This document shows, in pieces, positions 9,133-16,694 of a stretch of DNA of 35,744 bases (positions within the stretch are counted from its first letter, which is position 1; each line of letters opens with the position of its first letter). The notes beneath the pieces are model-generated. The model saw only the letters and a list, made by a program, of their open reading frames with translations, was not told the DNA's origin and made no database searches. The DNA comes from Melioribacter roseus (GTDB lineage Bacteria; Bacteroidota; Ignavibacteria; Ignavibacteriales; Melioribacteraceae). The position numbers and the translations under genes are program-made. The DNA lies in assembly GCA_020723165.1 (NCBI GenBank), contig DYJK01000028.1:1-35744 (forward strand), written 5' to 3'.

Positions 9133-10011
9133 CTATAAGGTCATGTAAGACTGCAAAGCTTTGTAGACTTTTTCCACATGCATTTTTTCGCCGGTCCACA
9201 ATTCATAAGATTTAGCACCTTGTTCAACGAACATAGTCAAACCGGTAATGATTTTTGCTCCTTGTGATTCAGCAATCTTAAGTAATTTTGTTTTAACCGG
9301 GTTATAGATCACATCAAAAACGATTTGGTCCTTCGTGAATGATTCCGGGATTGAAGTGGCGGAATCGTCAACATTAGGATGCATTCCCATTGAAGTAGTA
9401 TTAACAATCATTTTTGAATTTTTAAAGATATCTACTAAATCAGGCGGCATAAGAGGATGAGCTTTAAAATTGTTGAACAACATTTTAACCGAAAAATATT
9501 CTTTAAGAGATTCACCTATCTGTTCGGTACGGTTTACAATATGTATCTGCTCGACTTTAAAATACCGGATCAATGCATAAATAACACTACGTGCTGCACC
9601 CCCGGCACCAATCACGGTTACTGTTGATCCTTGGAGTTCATCTTTGAAGGGATTCAAAGTTTCAATTACGCCCATAACGTCTGTGTTGTAACCGTGAAGA
9701 ATCCCGTCTTCGTTAACAACTGTATTAACTGCACCAATAATATTTGCTTCTTCCGATACATCTTTAAGCAGAGGTAAAATTTTTTCTTTTAACGGAAGTG
9801 TAACATTAAATCCTTTTATTCCCAGAGCCACCATTCCTTTGAGAGCATCTTTAAGAGAACTTGCCGGAACATCAAAAGGTAGATAAATAAAGTTCAGCCC
9901 GGATAATTCGAAAGAGATATTATGCATCAAAGGTGAATAGGAATGTCTAATCGGGTGGCCGATTATACCTACAATTTTAGTATTAAAGTTAAATTTATTT
10001 TGTGACTGCAT
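9133..10011 (-). CDS. aroE: shikimate dehydrogenase
   Basis: Reduces 3-dehydroshikimate to shikimate with NADPH in the chorismate pathway. The substrate site GHPIRHSYSPLMHN is at 18-31, NVTLPLKEK (69-77) supplies catalytic Lys75, GYNTDVMGV (107-115) supplies Asp111, and the NADP-binding VIGAGGAARSV is at 133-143. The end LWTGEKM is also family-typical (usually the MLxxQA region). Length 292 aa is slightly longer than the E. coli enzyme. ATG 10011 follows the TPR gene stop by 8 bases, so the two form a minus-strand operon with the TPR gene first. Confidence 0.95.
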   Translation of the reverse strand: MQSQNKFNFNTKIVGIIGHPIRHSYSPLMHNISFELSGLNFIYLPFDVPASSLKDALKGMVALGIKGFNVTLPLKEKILPLLKDVSEEANIIGAVNTVVNEDGILHGYNTDVMGVIETLNPFKDELQGSTVTVIGAGGAARSVIYALIRYFKVEQIHIVNRTEQIGESLKEYFSVKMLFNNFKAHPLMPPDLVDIFKNSKMIVNTTSMGMHPNVDDSATSIPESFTKDQIVFDVIYNPVKTKLLKIAESQGAKIITGLTMFVEQGAKSYELWTGEKMHVEKVYKALQSYMTL

Positions 10012-10019
10012 TTTCTCGA

Positions 10020-11444
10020 TTAGGATTTATTGTCATCAATTAATTTAGTAAAAAGTTTTGAAGATTTAACTTCGGGATAATCTCTTGTAAATTCATTCCT
10101 GATATTGGGGTCGAGTTCGAATGCGGAACGTAAACATTCAATTGCTTCGTTTGTTTGACTGATTAGGAAATGTATTTTTGCTTTTCCGTAGAAAGAGTTG
10201 GCGTGTTTCGGTTTCAATTTAATGCATTCATCGTAAGCGTTTAAAGCTTCTAACCATCGCCCGGCTTCGAATAATGTTTCGGCAAGTTTAAGCCGCGAAT
10301 GAAAATTATCCGGATTTATTTCAACAGCTTTTTTAAAACTTTCTATCGAGTCATTCATCTGACCCAATGAATATTCCAGATCGGCTTTTGCAAACCACGC
10401 ATCTTCGGGATTACTTGTAAGGGCGATTGCAGAATTAAAATCTTTTAATGCTAACTGGTATTTGCCGACTACATCATAACAATAACCTCTTGCAAGAAAT
10501 GCTTCATAATATTCTGCATCAAGTTTAAGAGCTTCAGTATAGCATTTAATTGCTTGTGGATAAGAATCTAACTCTTCGTATAATTGTCCTAAGTTGAAAA
10601 GAACAGTTTCATCATAGGGATCTAGTTCGTAAGCTTTCTTATATGAATTCATCGCATCTTGTGTTCTACCGGTTTTTGCGTATGCAAATCCGCAGTTAAA
10701 CCATGAACTAGAAAAATCGTCTTTAAGTGCTATCGATAATTCAAAAGCATTGATAGCTTTTTCGAATTGTTCTTGTCTAAGGTGAACAATTCCTTTGTTG
10801 TACCAGCCGGTAAAACTATCCGGCTCGATTTCTAAGTACATATCATAGGAATAAGATGCAGAGTTGAGTTGGTCCATACTTTCGTAACAATAACCGAGTT
10901 CATACCATGCTTCGGCGTAATTTTTATCCATCTGGACAGTTTTATTGAAATAGCCGATTGCTTCATTAAATTTTTCTTTTTTCTCGTAAAGTACGCCCAG
11001 GTTAAAAATTATTTCTTCGTTACCCGGTTCGATAAGGAGGGCTTTCTTGAGCGAATCTACAGCATCATCAAACAAGCCAAGATTATCTTCGGCTATAGAA
11101 ATGTTTATATAAGTTTCAACATCGTTGGGATTTAACGATAATGATTTCTGAAAACATTTATATGCCTCATCGAACAAAAAAGAGTTGTTTAGAAAAATTC
11201 CTTTGTACTGCCATGCTTCGGAATTGTAAGGTGCCACTGAAAGTACGGCATCTATGATGTAAAGTCCATCCTCAATTAAATCGTATTCTAAACAAAGTTG
11301 GATTGAATCTTCTATGAAATCCAGAAAAGCAAGAACTTGTCCGTTCTCTATATATTCTTTACAAGTTTTAATTTTCGCTTTTGCTTCATTCTCATCATAA
11401 TATGTATCGTAATCGTCACCTAAATAGTCTTCGGGAAAACTCAT
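10020..11444 (-). CDS. tetratricopeptide-repeat (TPR) protein
   Basis: From about residue 75 to 460 the sequence is a run of roughly eleven 34-residue TPR units (for example AWYELGYCYESMDQLNSASY and SWFNCGFAYAKTGRTQDAMN), which form a helical protein-binding superhelix. The first ~70 residues are acidic and tyrosine-rich without a signal peptide, so it is probably cytosolic. There is no catalytic domain. ATG 11444 has a good GGAG site 8-12 bases upstream. It is the first gene of the operon with aroE; the partner it binds is unknown. Conserved linkage with aroE would need comparison with related genomes. Confidence 0.9.
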   Translation of the reverse strand: MSFPEDYLGDDYDTYYDENEAKAKIKTCKEYIENGQVLAFLDFIEDSIQLCLEYDLIEDGLYIIDAVLSVAPYNSEAWQYKGIFLNNSFLFDEAYKCFQKSLSLNPNDVETYINISIAEDNLGLFDDAVDSLKKALLIEPGNEEIIFNLGVLYEKKEKFNEAIGYFNKTVQMDKNYAEAWYELGYCYESMDQLNSASYSYDMYLEIEPDSFTGWYNKGIVHLRQEQFEKAINAFELSIALKDDFSSSWFNCGFAYAKTGRTQDAMNSYKKAYELDPYDETVLFNLGQLYEELDSYPQAIKCYTEALKLDAEYYEAFLARGYCYDVVGKYQLALKDFNSAIALTSNPEDAWFAKADLEYSLGQMNDSIESFKKAVEINPDNFHSRLKLAETLFEAGRWLEALNAYDECIKLKPKHANSFYGKAKIHFLISQTNEAIECLRSAFELDPNIRNEFTRDYPEVKSSKLFTKLIDDNKS

Positions 11445-11490
11445 CTATACTCCGTATTAATTCTGTGGGAAAATGTATTACTAAGGGAAG

Positions 11491-11511
11491 TTAAAATCAA
11501 GTTGATTTTAA
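11491..11511. promoter_or_regulatory. perfect odd palindrome upstream of the TPR-aroE operon
   Basis: TTAAAATCAA (11491-11500) and TTGATTTTAA (11502-11511) flank a single central base. A 10+1+10 symmetry with no T-run following is more like a dimeric-regulator operator than a terminator. It lies 47 bases upstream of the TPR start codon, where a repressor or activator could act. A low-complexity A+T coincidence cannot be excluded. Confidence 0.35.
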
Positions 11512-11530
11512 TATTAGAATTTTTGGCTTG

Positions 11531-11551
11531 AAGTAAAAATAATTTTTACTT
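11531..11551. promoter_or_regulatory. second perfect odd palindrome, centred 40 bp from the first
   Basis: AAGTAAAAAT (11531-11540) and ATTTTTACTT (11542-11551) flank one base. It sits 4 bp beyond the stop of the galactokinase-like gene, so a terminator role for that gene (RNA hairpin followed by T-poor sequence) is also possible. Its centre is exactly 40 bp from that of the other palindrome, close to four helical turns. Confidence 0.3.
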
Positions 11552-11555
11552 GACT

Positions 11556-12764
11556 TTAGCAAAGAATTTTTTCTATCTCATTAGAAGGAATATCTTTTAT
11601 TCCTTTTGAAATGTGGAAAGAATAAACATCTAGACCCGTGTTAAATTTTCTATTAAAGGATTCTTTTATATGTTCAACATAGCGATTAGTAGAATCTCTA
11701 CTTACTAAATGAAAAGTGCTTCTCTTGGGCGTACAACTGATCATCTTAGAGCCGAAAACGCCGGGATAGTTTGCGGATTTTTCTACGATGTAATCACACG
11801 TGTCACAGCTCAATTCATAATCCTGGGATAAACTCCAGTGTGATTCGGTTATATATTTACCGAAATCCGAGAGCAGATTTTTTTTAAGTACCTTTATTGC
11901 ACTTTCGGATCGTGTACGTTCTTTTACATTATATAGAACCCTATTAAATATTTTACGCGGCAGCATATGATAATGTCTTAATAGAAAATCCAATTCTACA
12001 TCTCTTAAATTTTTTATTCCCCAGATGTAAAGTCTCAATCCTTTAACACCTACATCGCATTCTTCAATCCTTTCGTTACAAGTATTTTGCGGATTGATGA
12101 TTTTTTCACCGGTATCAAAAATTATAAGCTCGAAATTATCCGACTTTGGTAATATCGTTTTATATTCCAGTGTCCTAAGGTCAATGTAAAATAGGCGGTT
12201 CTCTTTTTCGAATCTTGTGGTGTATAGATGTGCGTAATTGGAAATCTTGCCTATAACCGATAAATCATTCTTTCTTATTAGATTCATAAGACTATCACAT
12301 TCAATAGAAATGTTGAATGCTTTTTTCAAAGCATAAGCAAGACCTACTTGATGGGAAGATGTTTTTCCAAGCCCTAAACATTCCGGTATGTCGGATGTTA
12401 TCAATAGATCGCATCCTTTATTTAGATATCTTTCCTGGTATAATAATTTTATAATTCCTAAAGTTAGTTTGTCTTGCTGGGAATATTTGTCAATGCTCTC
12501 CAAATGAAAAGTGTTAATTATTTTTGTCTGTGCATCTGCAATATTAATTAATGTATCATGCCTTTTTCTTATAACAACAGCGGTGTATTTATTTAATGCC
12601 ACCGATACCAATACCCCATCGTTATAATGAGTATGATCTCCGAGAAGGATTAAACTTGCCGGGGTTAGAGTTGCGTGAACGCCTTTCGAATCGCCATATA
12701 TCTCTGTGAATTTTCTTTTGGCTGATATTAGTTCTTGCGAAACTATACTACTTCCATTTCCCAT
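11556..12764 (-). CDS. galactokinase-like GHMP-family protein, divergent active site
   Basis: The order of GHMP sugar-kinase motifs is recognisable: TPASLILLGDHTHYNDG (34-50) stands where galactokinase has APGRVNLIGEHTDYNxG, ECLGLGKTSSHQVG (128-141) where it has GxGLSSSAS, and GVFGSKMISC in the C-terminal part where it has GAKxTGAGxGG. Several key residues differ: Glu to Asp in GEH, Asp to His in TDY, the serine triplet is broken, and the last glycine motif lacks its GGG core. It may phosphorylate an unusual sugar or have lost activity. I use ATG 12764 (402 aa) with AGGAACG upstream instead of TTG 12791. It stands alone on the minus strand between the YebC gene and the TPR operon. Confidence 0.7.
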   Translation of the reverse strand: MGNGSSIVSQELISAKRKFTEIYGDSKGVHATLTPASLILLGDHTHYNDGVLVSVALNKYTAVVIRKRHDTLINIADAQTKIINTFHLESIDKYSQQDKLTLGIIKLLYQERYLNKGCDLLITSDIPECLGLGKTSSHQVGLAYALKKAFNISIECDSLMNLIRKNDLSVIGKISNYAHLYTTRFEKENRLFYIDLRTLEYKTILPKSDNFELIIFDTGEKIINPQNTCNERIEECDVGVKGLRLYIWGIKNLRDVELDFLLRHYHMLPRKIFNRVLYNVKERTRSESAIKVLKKNLLSDFGKYITESHWSLSQDYELSCDTCDYIVEKSANYPGVFGSKMISCTPKRSTFHLVSRDSTNRYVEHIKESFNRKFNTGLDVYSFHISKGIKDIPSNEIEKILC

Positions 12765-12911
12765 CTCGTTCCTAAATAAAATATCGAGCAAAGAATGTTA
12801 TTGTCTTATTTAAATTTACTTTTTTTTTTGAATTAAAATCAAAGGAATTCTTAAAGGGAATGGAAATAAAAAAATGTCTAAATAATGGGGATCGGTTGAT
12901 TAAAAAAAACT

Positions 12912-13622
12912 TTACTGCATATTATGATAAACCGATTGTACATCATCATCTTCTTCTATTACTTCAATTAACTCATTTACCTCGTTTTGCTGCTCGCTGC
13001 TTAATTCTTTGTAATTACTTGGAATGTATTGGAATTCGGTAGCGTTTATCTCAAGCTCTCTCTCTTCAAGAGCTTTTTGCATATTACCGAATTCCTGGAA
13101 CGGAGTATAAATATAGATGGAGCTATCATCATAATTAAGTTCATCCAGACCGAAATCGATTAAATCAAGCTCAAGTGATTCTAGATCAGTAACTTTAGAT
13201 TTATCAACTTTGAACAAAGCTTTCTTTTCGAACATAAATGAAATTGAGCCGGCATTACCGAGACTGCCTTCATATTTTCTAAAATAATGGCGTACATTGG
13301 CAACAGTTCTTGTGGGATTATCGGTTGCACATTCAACAAGTACGGCAATTCCATGCGGTGCATATCCTTCGTAAACAATTTCCTGGTAGCCGGCAGTATC
13401 TTTAGATGAAGCTCGTTTAATAGCTGCTTCAACTTTGTCCTTAGGCATATTGACGCTTTTTGCATTCTGTATTGCAAGTCTCAGTTTCGAATTCGATTTT
13501 GGATCGGGCCCGCCACCTTTAACAGCAATCTCAATATCTTTACGCACTCTGTTAAATGCTTTAGACATGCGTGCAAAACGCGCAAACATTTTATGTTTTC
13601 TAGTTTCGAATATGCGTCCCAT
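12912..13622 (-). CDS. YebC/PmpR-family DNA-binding or translation-associated protein
   Basis: The N-terminus MGRIFETRKHKMFARFARMS, then KGGGPDPKSNSKLRLAIQ and NMPKDKVEAAIKRA, is the signature of the YebC (TACO1) family; later GYAPHGIAVLVECATDNPTR and GSISFMFEKKALF confirm it. Members have been described as transcription regulators and as factors that relieve ribosome stalling at proline stretches. Length 236 aa is normal, with an acidic C-terminal tail. ATG 13622 is the only sensible start. A TAAATTTG motif on the minus strand at 13672-13665 could be its -7 promoter element, but no matching upstream element is seen. Confidence 0.93.
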   Translation of the reverse strand: MGRIFETRKHKMFARFARMSKAFNRVRKDIEIAVKGGGPDPKSNSKLRLAIQNAKSVNMPKDKVEAAIKRASSKDTAGYQEIVYEGYAPHGIAVLVECATDNPTRTVANVRHYFRKYEGSLGNAGSISFMFEKKALFKVDKSKVTDLESLELDLIDFGLDELNYDDSSIYIYTPFQEFGNMQKALEERELEINATEFQYIPSNYKELSSEQQNEVNELIEVIEEDDDVQSVYHNMQ

Positions 13623-13712
13623 CGGAATTCACCTTTGTTTAGGAAATTGTTAAAAGTGTTTTTTCAAATTTAGTTAATTGTTCCGATATTTTAATGGTTT
13701 GAAGAAAAGAAG

Positions 13713-14549
13713 TTAGACGTAGAGTTTTTGATATTCTTTTTGCAGTATTCCGGTAATTTCCCCCGGTACACCTCTGTTGATTAACTTACCGTCGAATTCA
13801 ACAACGGGGGTTATTTCGTTAATGGTACTTGTGATAAATATTTCGTCGAAGCTATATACTTCATTTATGCTGATAGATCTTTCATCCGTTGCAATTTGAT
13901 TATCGCTGCAAATATTCAATACTTGTTTACGCGTAATGCCGGGCAGAATAAAATTGTTCAGAGACGGGGTGATTACAACACCATCTTTAACAAAAAAAAT
14001 ATTCGTATGTGTTCCTTCGGTAATTATTCCGTTGCGATACCAAATAATTTCCGAGTACCCTTCATCTTTGGCTTTCCTTTGAGAAAGCACATTTGGCAAT
14101 AACAAGGTTGATTTTATATCGCATCTCATCCAGCGAATGTCTTCTTCCAATCCGGCTTTGATTCCTTTAGTAAACTCGTCATATTTAGGAGGGAAAGCCT
14201 CAACATAAATAAAGATATTCGGCGTGATGGAATCATCGTAAGCATGTCTGCGCGGAAACTGGTTACCACGAGTAATTTGGATGTAAGCAGCGGCAAAATC
14301 ATTTATCAGTTTATTTTGTTTAAGTAACTCACTAATAACATTTTCCAGGTTACTTAAATCTGGCTCCGGGATATTAGTTTTTCTTAAACTTTCCTTAAGT
14401 CTTTTCAAGTGCGCATCAAACAAAAATATTTTACCGTTATAACATCTAATCACTTCATAGATGCTGTCACCGAATAATAATCCTCTGTCGAAAGGAGAGA
14501 TTTGAATTTTTTCAAGCAGAAGTATTTTACCATTGTAGTAAGCAAGCAT
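13713..14549 (-). CDS. dat: D-amino-acid transaminase (class IV aminotransferase)
   Basis: Fold-type IV pyridoxal-phosphate enzyme that interconverts D-alanine and D-glutamate type amino acids for peptidoglycan. FDRGLLFGDSIYE (20-32) is the class IV start motif; TRGNQFPRRH (93-102) carries the R-x-H pair that binds the substrate carboxylate in D-amino-acid transaminases; Lys146 in CDIKSTLLLPN is the cofactor lysine; ITEGTHTNIF (176-185) and LPGITR bind the phosphate. Length 278 aa is typical. ATG 14549. The RxH motif favours D-amino-acid transaminase over branched-chain aminotransferase or aminodeoxychorismate lyase. It ends upstream of the tRNA terminator and element border. Confidence 0.82.
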   Translation of the reverse strand: MLAYYNGKILLLEKIQISPFDRGLLFGDSIYEVIRCYNGKIFLFDAHLKRLKESLRKTNIPEPDLSNLENVISELLKQNKLINDFAAAYIQITRGNQFPRRHAYDDSITPNIFIYVEAFPPKYDEFTKGIKAGLEEDIRWMRCDIKSTLLLPNVLSQRKAKDEGYSEIIWYRNGIITEGTHTNIFFVKDGVVITPSLNNFILPGITRKQVLNICSDNQIATDERSISINEVYSFDEIFITSTINEITPVVEFDGKLINRGVPGEITGILQKEYQKLYV

Positions 14550-14620
14550 ATAAGTCGGGAAAAATTTTTAGATTGATGATAAAGATAATCTTAAAGAATT
14601 GATATTGAAATGAAAAAATA

Positions 14621-14653
14621 AAACCCGAAATCTTTACGAAGTCGGGTTTTTTT
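14621..14653 (-). terminator. original terminator of the tRNA-Thr gene, now separated from it (bidirectional)
   Basis: AAACCCGA (14621-14628) pairs with TCGGGTTT (14642-14649). T-runs follow on both strands (TTTTTTT on +, TTTTATTTTTTC on -). Before integration this would have directly followed the 3' end of the minus-strand tRNA-Thr gene; it now abuts only the tRNA fragment of the left attachment site. Confidence 0.75.
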
Positions 14654-14696
14654 GAGCTGGCGGACGGATTTGAACCGCCGACCGGCTGATTACAAA
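14652..14696 (-). repeat. attL: 45-bp copy of the 3' part of tRNA-Thr
   Basis: Identical, base for base, to 26996-27040. It contains the acceptor 3' strand, T-arm, variable region and anticodon stem-loop through the anticodon of tRNA-Thr(UGU), then stops abruptly at GGGGAGGG. This is the original 3' end displaced by the element. Its outer neighbours differ from those of the right copy, so the repeat limits are exact. Confidence 0.92.
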
Positions 14697-14777
14697 GGGG
14701 AGGGCTATCATAGCCAATTTCCCGGATTAAATGTGTATTCAAATAGTGAGTGCTTTTGTGGGTAATAGACCTACATT

Positions 14778-15797
14778 ATGTACTTAATAAAATATAAAAC
14801 TTCACCTTACTGGCAAGTTGTTTATAAACGCAATGGTAAAAGAACAAAAGTATCAACCAAAGAAAAAAAGAAATCTGATGCGCTCAGATTTCTATTAAAT
14901 TTTGAAGATAACCTTAAGAAAAAGTTAATCACTCCTATAATTTCTCTTCAAGATTTTAAGAAATCTTACATCAATTATTTAGAAATATCCAAATCAAGGA
15001 CCTATAAAAGAAGCGTAAAAGCTTCATTTGATGAATTACACAAAGCTGTAGGTGAAAGAACAATTAATAATATTACAAAACAAATTGCTGAATCTTTCGT
15101 TCTTAACAAATTTAAGGATTCAAAATATGTTGCTCATTCGCACTTAAGAAACCTTAAGGCAGCTTTCAATAAAGCTATTGAATGGAATTACATTCCGGTT
15201 AATCCTTTCGTAAGAATTAAACTTCCTACAATACCAACACCTATACCGGCATTCATTACTGAAATTGAACTAGAAGAAATTCTTGAAAAAACTAATAGTG
15301 AATTGCTTAAAGATATATTTGTTACTCTCTACAATACTGGTATGAGAGCTGGTGAAATATGTAACCTTGAATGGAATGATATCGATTTAGACAAACGGTT
15401 TATAAAAATAAGTAACAAAGAAGATTTCCTAACAAAGAATCGAAAGGAAAGGGTTGTGCCTATTAATGATAACGTAATGAAAATACTTGATAGAAGATTT
15501 CCCAAAATCATAAATATTAATTCAAAACAATATGTTTTTTACAGAGTGCTGGGGGTAAAGCTAAATGTTGATTATCTAAGTAAGAATTTCAAACGTGCTG
15601 TTAGAGCTGCTGGAATTGGTGACCAGATACACCTACACACGTTACGGCATTCTTTCGCATCATGTTTGGTACAGAAAGGTGTTAGTTTGTATGTAATCCG
15701 GGATCTGCTTGGCCATTCAGATTTAAAGACTACACAGATCTACAGTCACCTTCAGCAGCAAAACTTATTTGATGCAGTTAATCTGTTATCAAAATGA
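14778..15797 (+). CDS. int: tyrosine-recombinase integrase (element end)
   Basis: Site-specific recombinase expected to join the element to the tRNA-Thr gene. Complete catalytic set: Arg190 (TGMRAGE), Lys220, His287 and Arg290 (LHTLRHS), His313 (LLGHS) and nucleophile Tyr322 (TTQIYSH). The N-terminal 60 residues form an arm-binding type domain starting YLIKYKTSPYWQVVYKRNGK, followed by a SAM-like core-binding domain (about 57-150). Length 339 aa. ATG 14778 lies only 81 bp from attL, normal for an integrase. A short inverted repeat GGCTAT/ATAGCC (14703-14715 region) between attL and the gene may bind an accessory factor. It shows the same domain plan as the second recombinase at 19323. Confidence 0.94.
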   Translation: MYLIKYKTSPYWQVVYKRNGKRTKVSTKEKKKSDALRFLLNFEDNLKKKLITPIISLQDFKKSYINYLEISKSRTYKRSVKASFDELHKAVGERTINNITKQIAESFVLNKFKDSKYVAHSHLRNLKAAFNKAIEWNYIPVNPFVRIKLPTIPTPIPAFITEIELEEILEKTNSELLKDIFVTLYNTGMRAGEICNLEWNDIDLDKRFIKISNKEDFLTKNRKERVVPINDNVMKILDRRFPKIININSKQYVFYRVLGVKLNVDYLSKNFKRAVRAAGIGDQIHLHTLRHSFASCLVQKGVSLYVIRDLLGHSDLKTTQIYSHLQQQNLFDAVNLLSK

Positions 15798-15816
15798 ATT
15801 CAATCCATGTGAGTGA

Positions 15817-15892
15817 AATACCGGCGGTATATTTGTGAGCTGAGGGATAAAGCGAACAATTATACTTGAGCAAAGCGAGAAAAGCCGGTATT
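15817..15892 (+). other. structured intergenic element E1, nested stems after the integrase
   Basis: AATACCGGC (15817-15825) pairs perfectly with GCCGGTATT (15884-15892). Inside, GTATATTTGT (15827-15836) pairs with ACAATTATAC (15856-15865) except for one T-T mismatch. No T-run follows, so it is not a plain terminator. It may be a structured RNA leader, a small RNA, or a DNA site. The stretch 15798-16052 otherwise carries no gene I can support. Confidence 0.4.
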
Positions 15893-15967
15893 GAACATAA
15901 ACATAAAGTTAATTATGTAATACTGGCTGCCTATAGATTGATGAGCTGAAATTATACACATAAAAGG

Positions 15968-15996
15968 TTGACCTATTATTAAAATGGTCTTAAAAG
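15968..15996 (+). promoter_or_regulatory. weak candidate sigma70-type promoter with palindromic spacer
   Basis: TTGACC (15968-15973), 17 bases, TAAAAG (15991-15996; four of six consensus positions). The spacer begins and ends with GACC...GGTC symmetry, which could be an operator. It would start transcription of the operon headed by the HTH gene at 16053. The host consensus may differ, so confidence is low. Confidence 0.22.
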
Positions 15997-16052
15997 TGAT
16001 TTAATACACAATAGCACATAAATTATTAACTAACTAAGAAAGTGAGATAAGC

Positions 16053-16262
16053 ATGGAAAAATTCATTCCTCTATGGGAAAGAAGGAGATTAAAATTAACT
16101 CCTAGAATGAAAGAATACCTTTACCTGAAAAACAGAAATTACAAACACGCACAAATTGCTAGTATAATGGGTTTAAAAATATCATCTGTTAACTCTTTAT
16201 CGTATGAAACAAAACAGAGATTAAAAAACCTCCGATACTATGAGGAAATATCAAAAATGTGA
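16053..16262 (+). CDS. small helix-turn-helix protein, sigma region 4-like
   Basis: A 69-aa basic protein. Residues ~28-58 (YKHAQIASIMGLKISSVNSL then SYETKQRLKNL) look like the helix-turn-helix of sigma region 4 / LuxR-type proteins, where an 'xxIAxxMGxxxxSV' stretch precedes the recognition helix. No other domain is visible. It is likely a DNA-binding regulator of the element's early genes or an excisionase-like factor. ATG 16053 with AGTGAGATAAGC upstream is acceptable. It lies 7 bases before the small membrane gene and probably shares its transcript. Function is inferred only from the HTH likeness. Confidence 0.65.
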   Translation: MEKFIPLWERRRLKLTPRMKEYLYLKNRNYKHAQIASIMGLKISSVNSLSYETKQRLKNLRYYEEISKM

Positions 16263-16268
16263 GGTAGT

Positions 16269-16442
16269 ATGTTACTGATAAGAATATTTTTTTATTTATT
16301 CATTTGGATAATCTTTCTAATCATTTCAATGGTCGTAGGAAACTATAAAAAGAAATTCTTACTAAGCTTTTTACTTGGATTCTTTTTAGGACCGGTAGGA
16401 TTAATAATTTTATTCTTTATACCCAGAAAAGTAATTAAGTAA
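16269..16442 (+). CDS. 57-aa membrane protein with two transmembrane helices
   Basis: A small open frame starting at ATG 16269, with GAGGT six bases upstream, ending TAA at 16442. It encodes a hydrophobic segment (IFFYLFIWIIFLIISMVVG, ~6-24), a basic turn NYKKKF, then a second one (LLSFLLGFFLGPVGLIILFF, ~31-50) ending in PRKVIK. The layout fits a hairpin inner-membrane protein. The LGFFLGPVGLII motif occurs in many small membrane proteins of unknown function. In a phage-like element it could serve superinfection exclusion or helper interaction, but that is a guess. Confidence 0.6.
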   Translation: MLLIRIFFYLFIWIIFLIISMVVGNYKKKFLLSFLLGFFLGPVGLIILFFIPRKVIK

Positions 16443-16595
16443 AGGAGCAGCTCTAAATTGAATTAGCTTGAAAAATCATATTGATTTTATCATAACAGAA
16501 TCTTAGTTTAACTATTGACGATAACATAAAGCGGTGATCCTTCCCGATAGAAAGGAATTTTTATTTTAAATGATTCTGATATTTGATAATATAAC

Positions 16596-16671
16596 AAGCC
16601 TTGAGATTCCGGTATCCGTGAGGACCGGCGGTTACTTTATGTACCGCGTCAATCTCAAGGCTTTTTATTTT
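16596..16671 (+). ncRNA. structured element E2: three-way-junction RNA candidate with T-rich tail
   Basis: A 13-bp perfect outer stem, AAGCCTTGAGATT (16596-16608) with AATCTCAAGGCTT (16651-16663), encloses two hairpins: CCGG-TCC-GTGA-GGA-CCGG (16609-16627, GNRA-type GTGA tetraloop, two-base bulge) and GCGGT...ACCGC (16628-16647). TTTTTATTTT follows. It lies 24 bases before the SD/ATG of the next gene. It might be a terminating small RNA, an attenuator for the downstream operon, or a replication/packaging structure. No known family recognised by eye. Confidence 0.5.
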
Positions 16672-16694
16672 GACTAAAACATAAAGGAGTAATT

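Noticed and set aside
15841-15870. Second hammerhead-like look (CTGAGGG ... CGAAC)
   Set aside because: CTGANGA and GAAA core bases are not met.
15935-15965. Hammerhead-ribozyme-like core (TTGATGAGCTGAAA)
   Set aside because: The essential C before TGATGA is T, the helix between the two core parts is only a GCT remnant, and no flanking stems fit.
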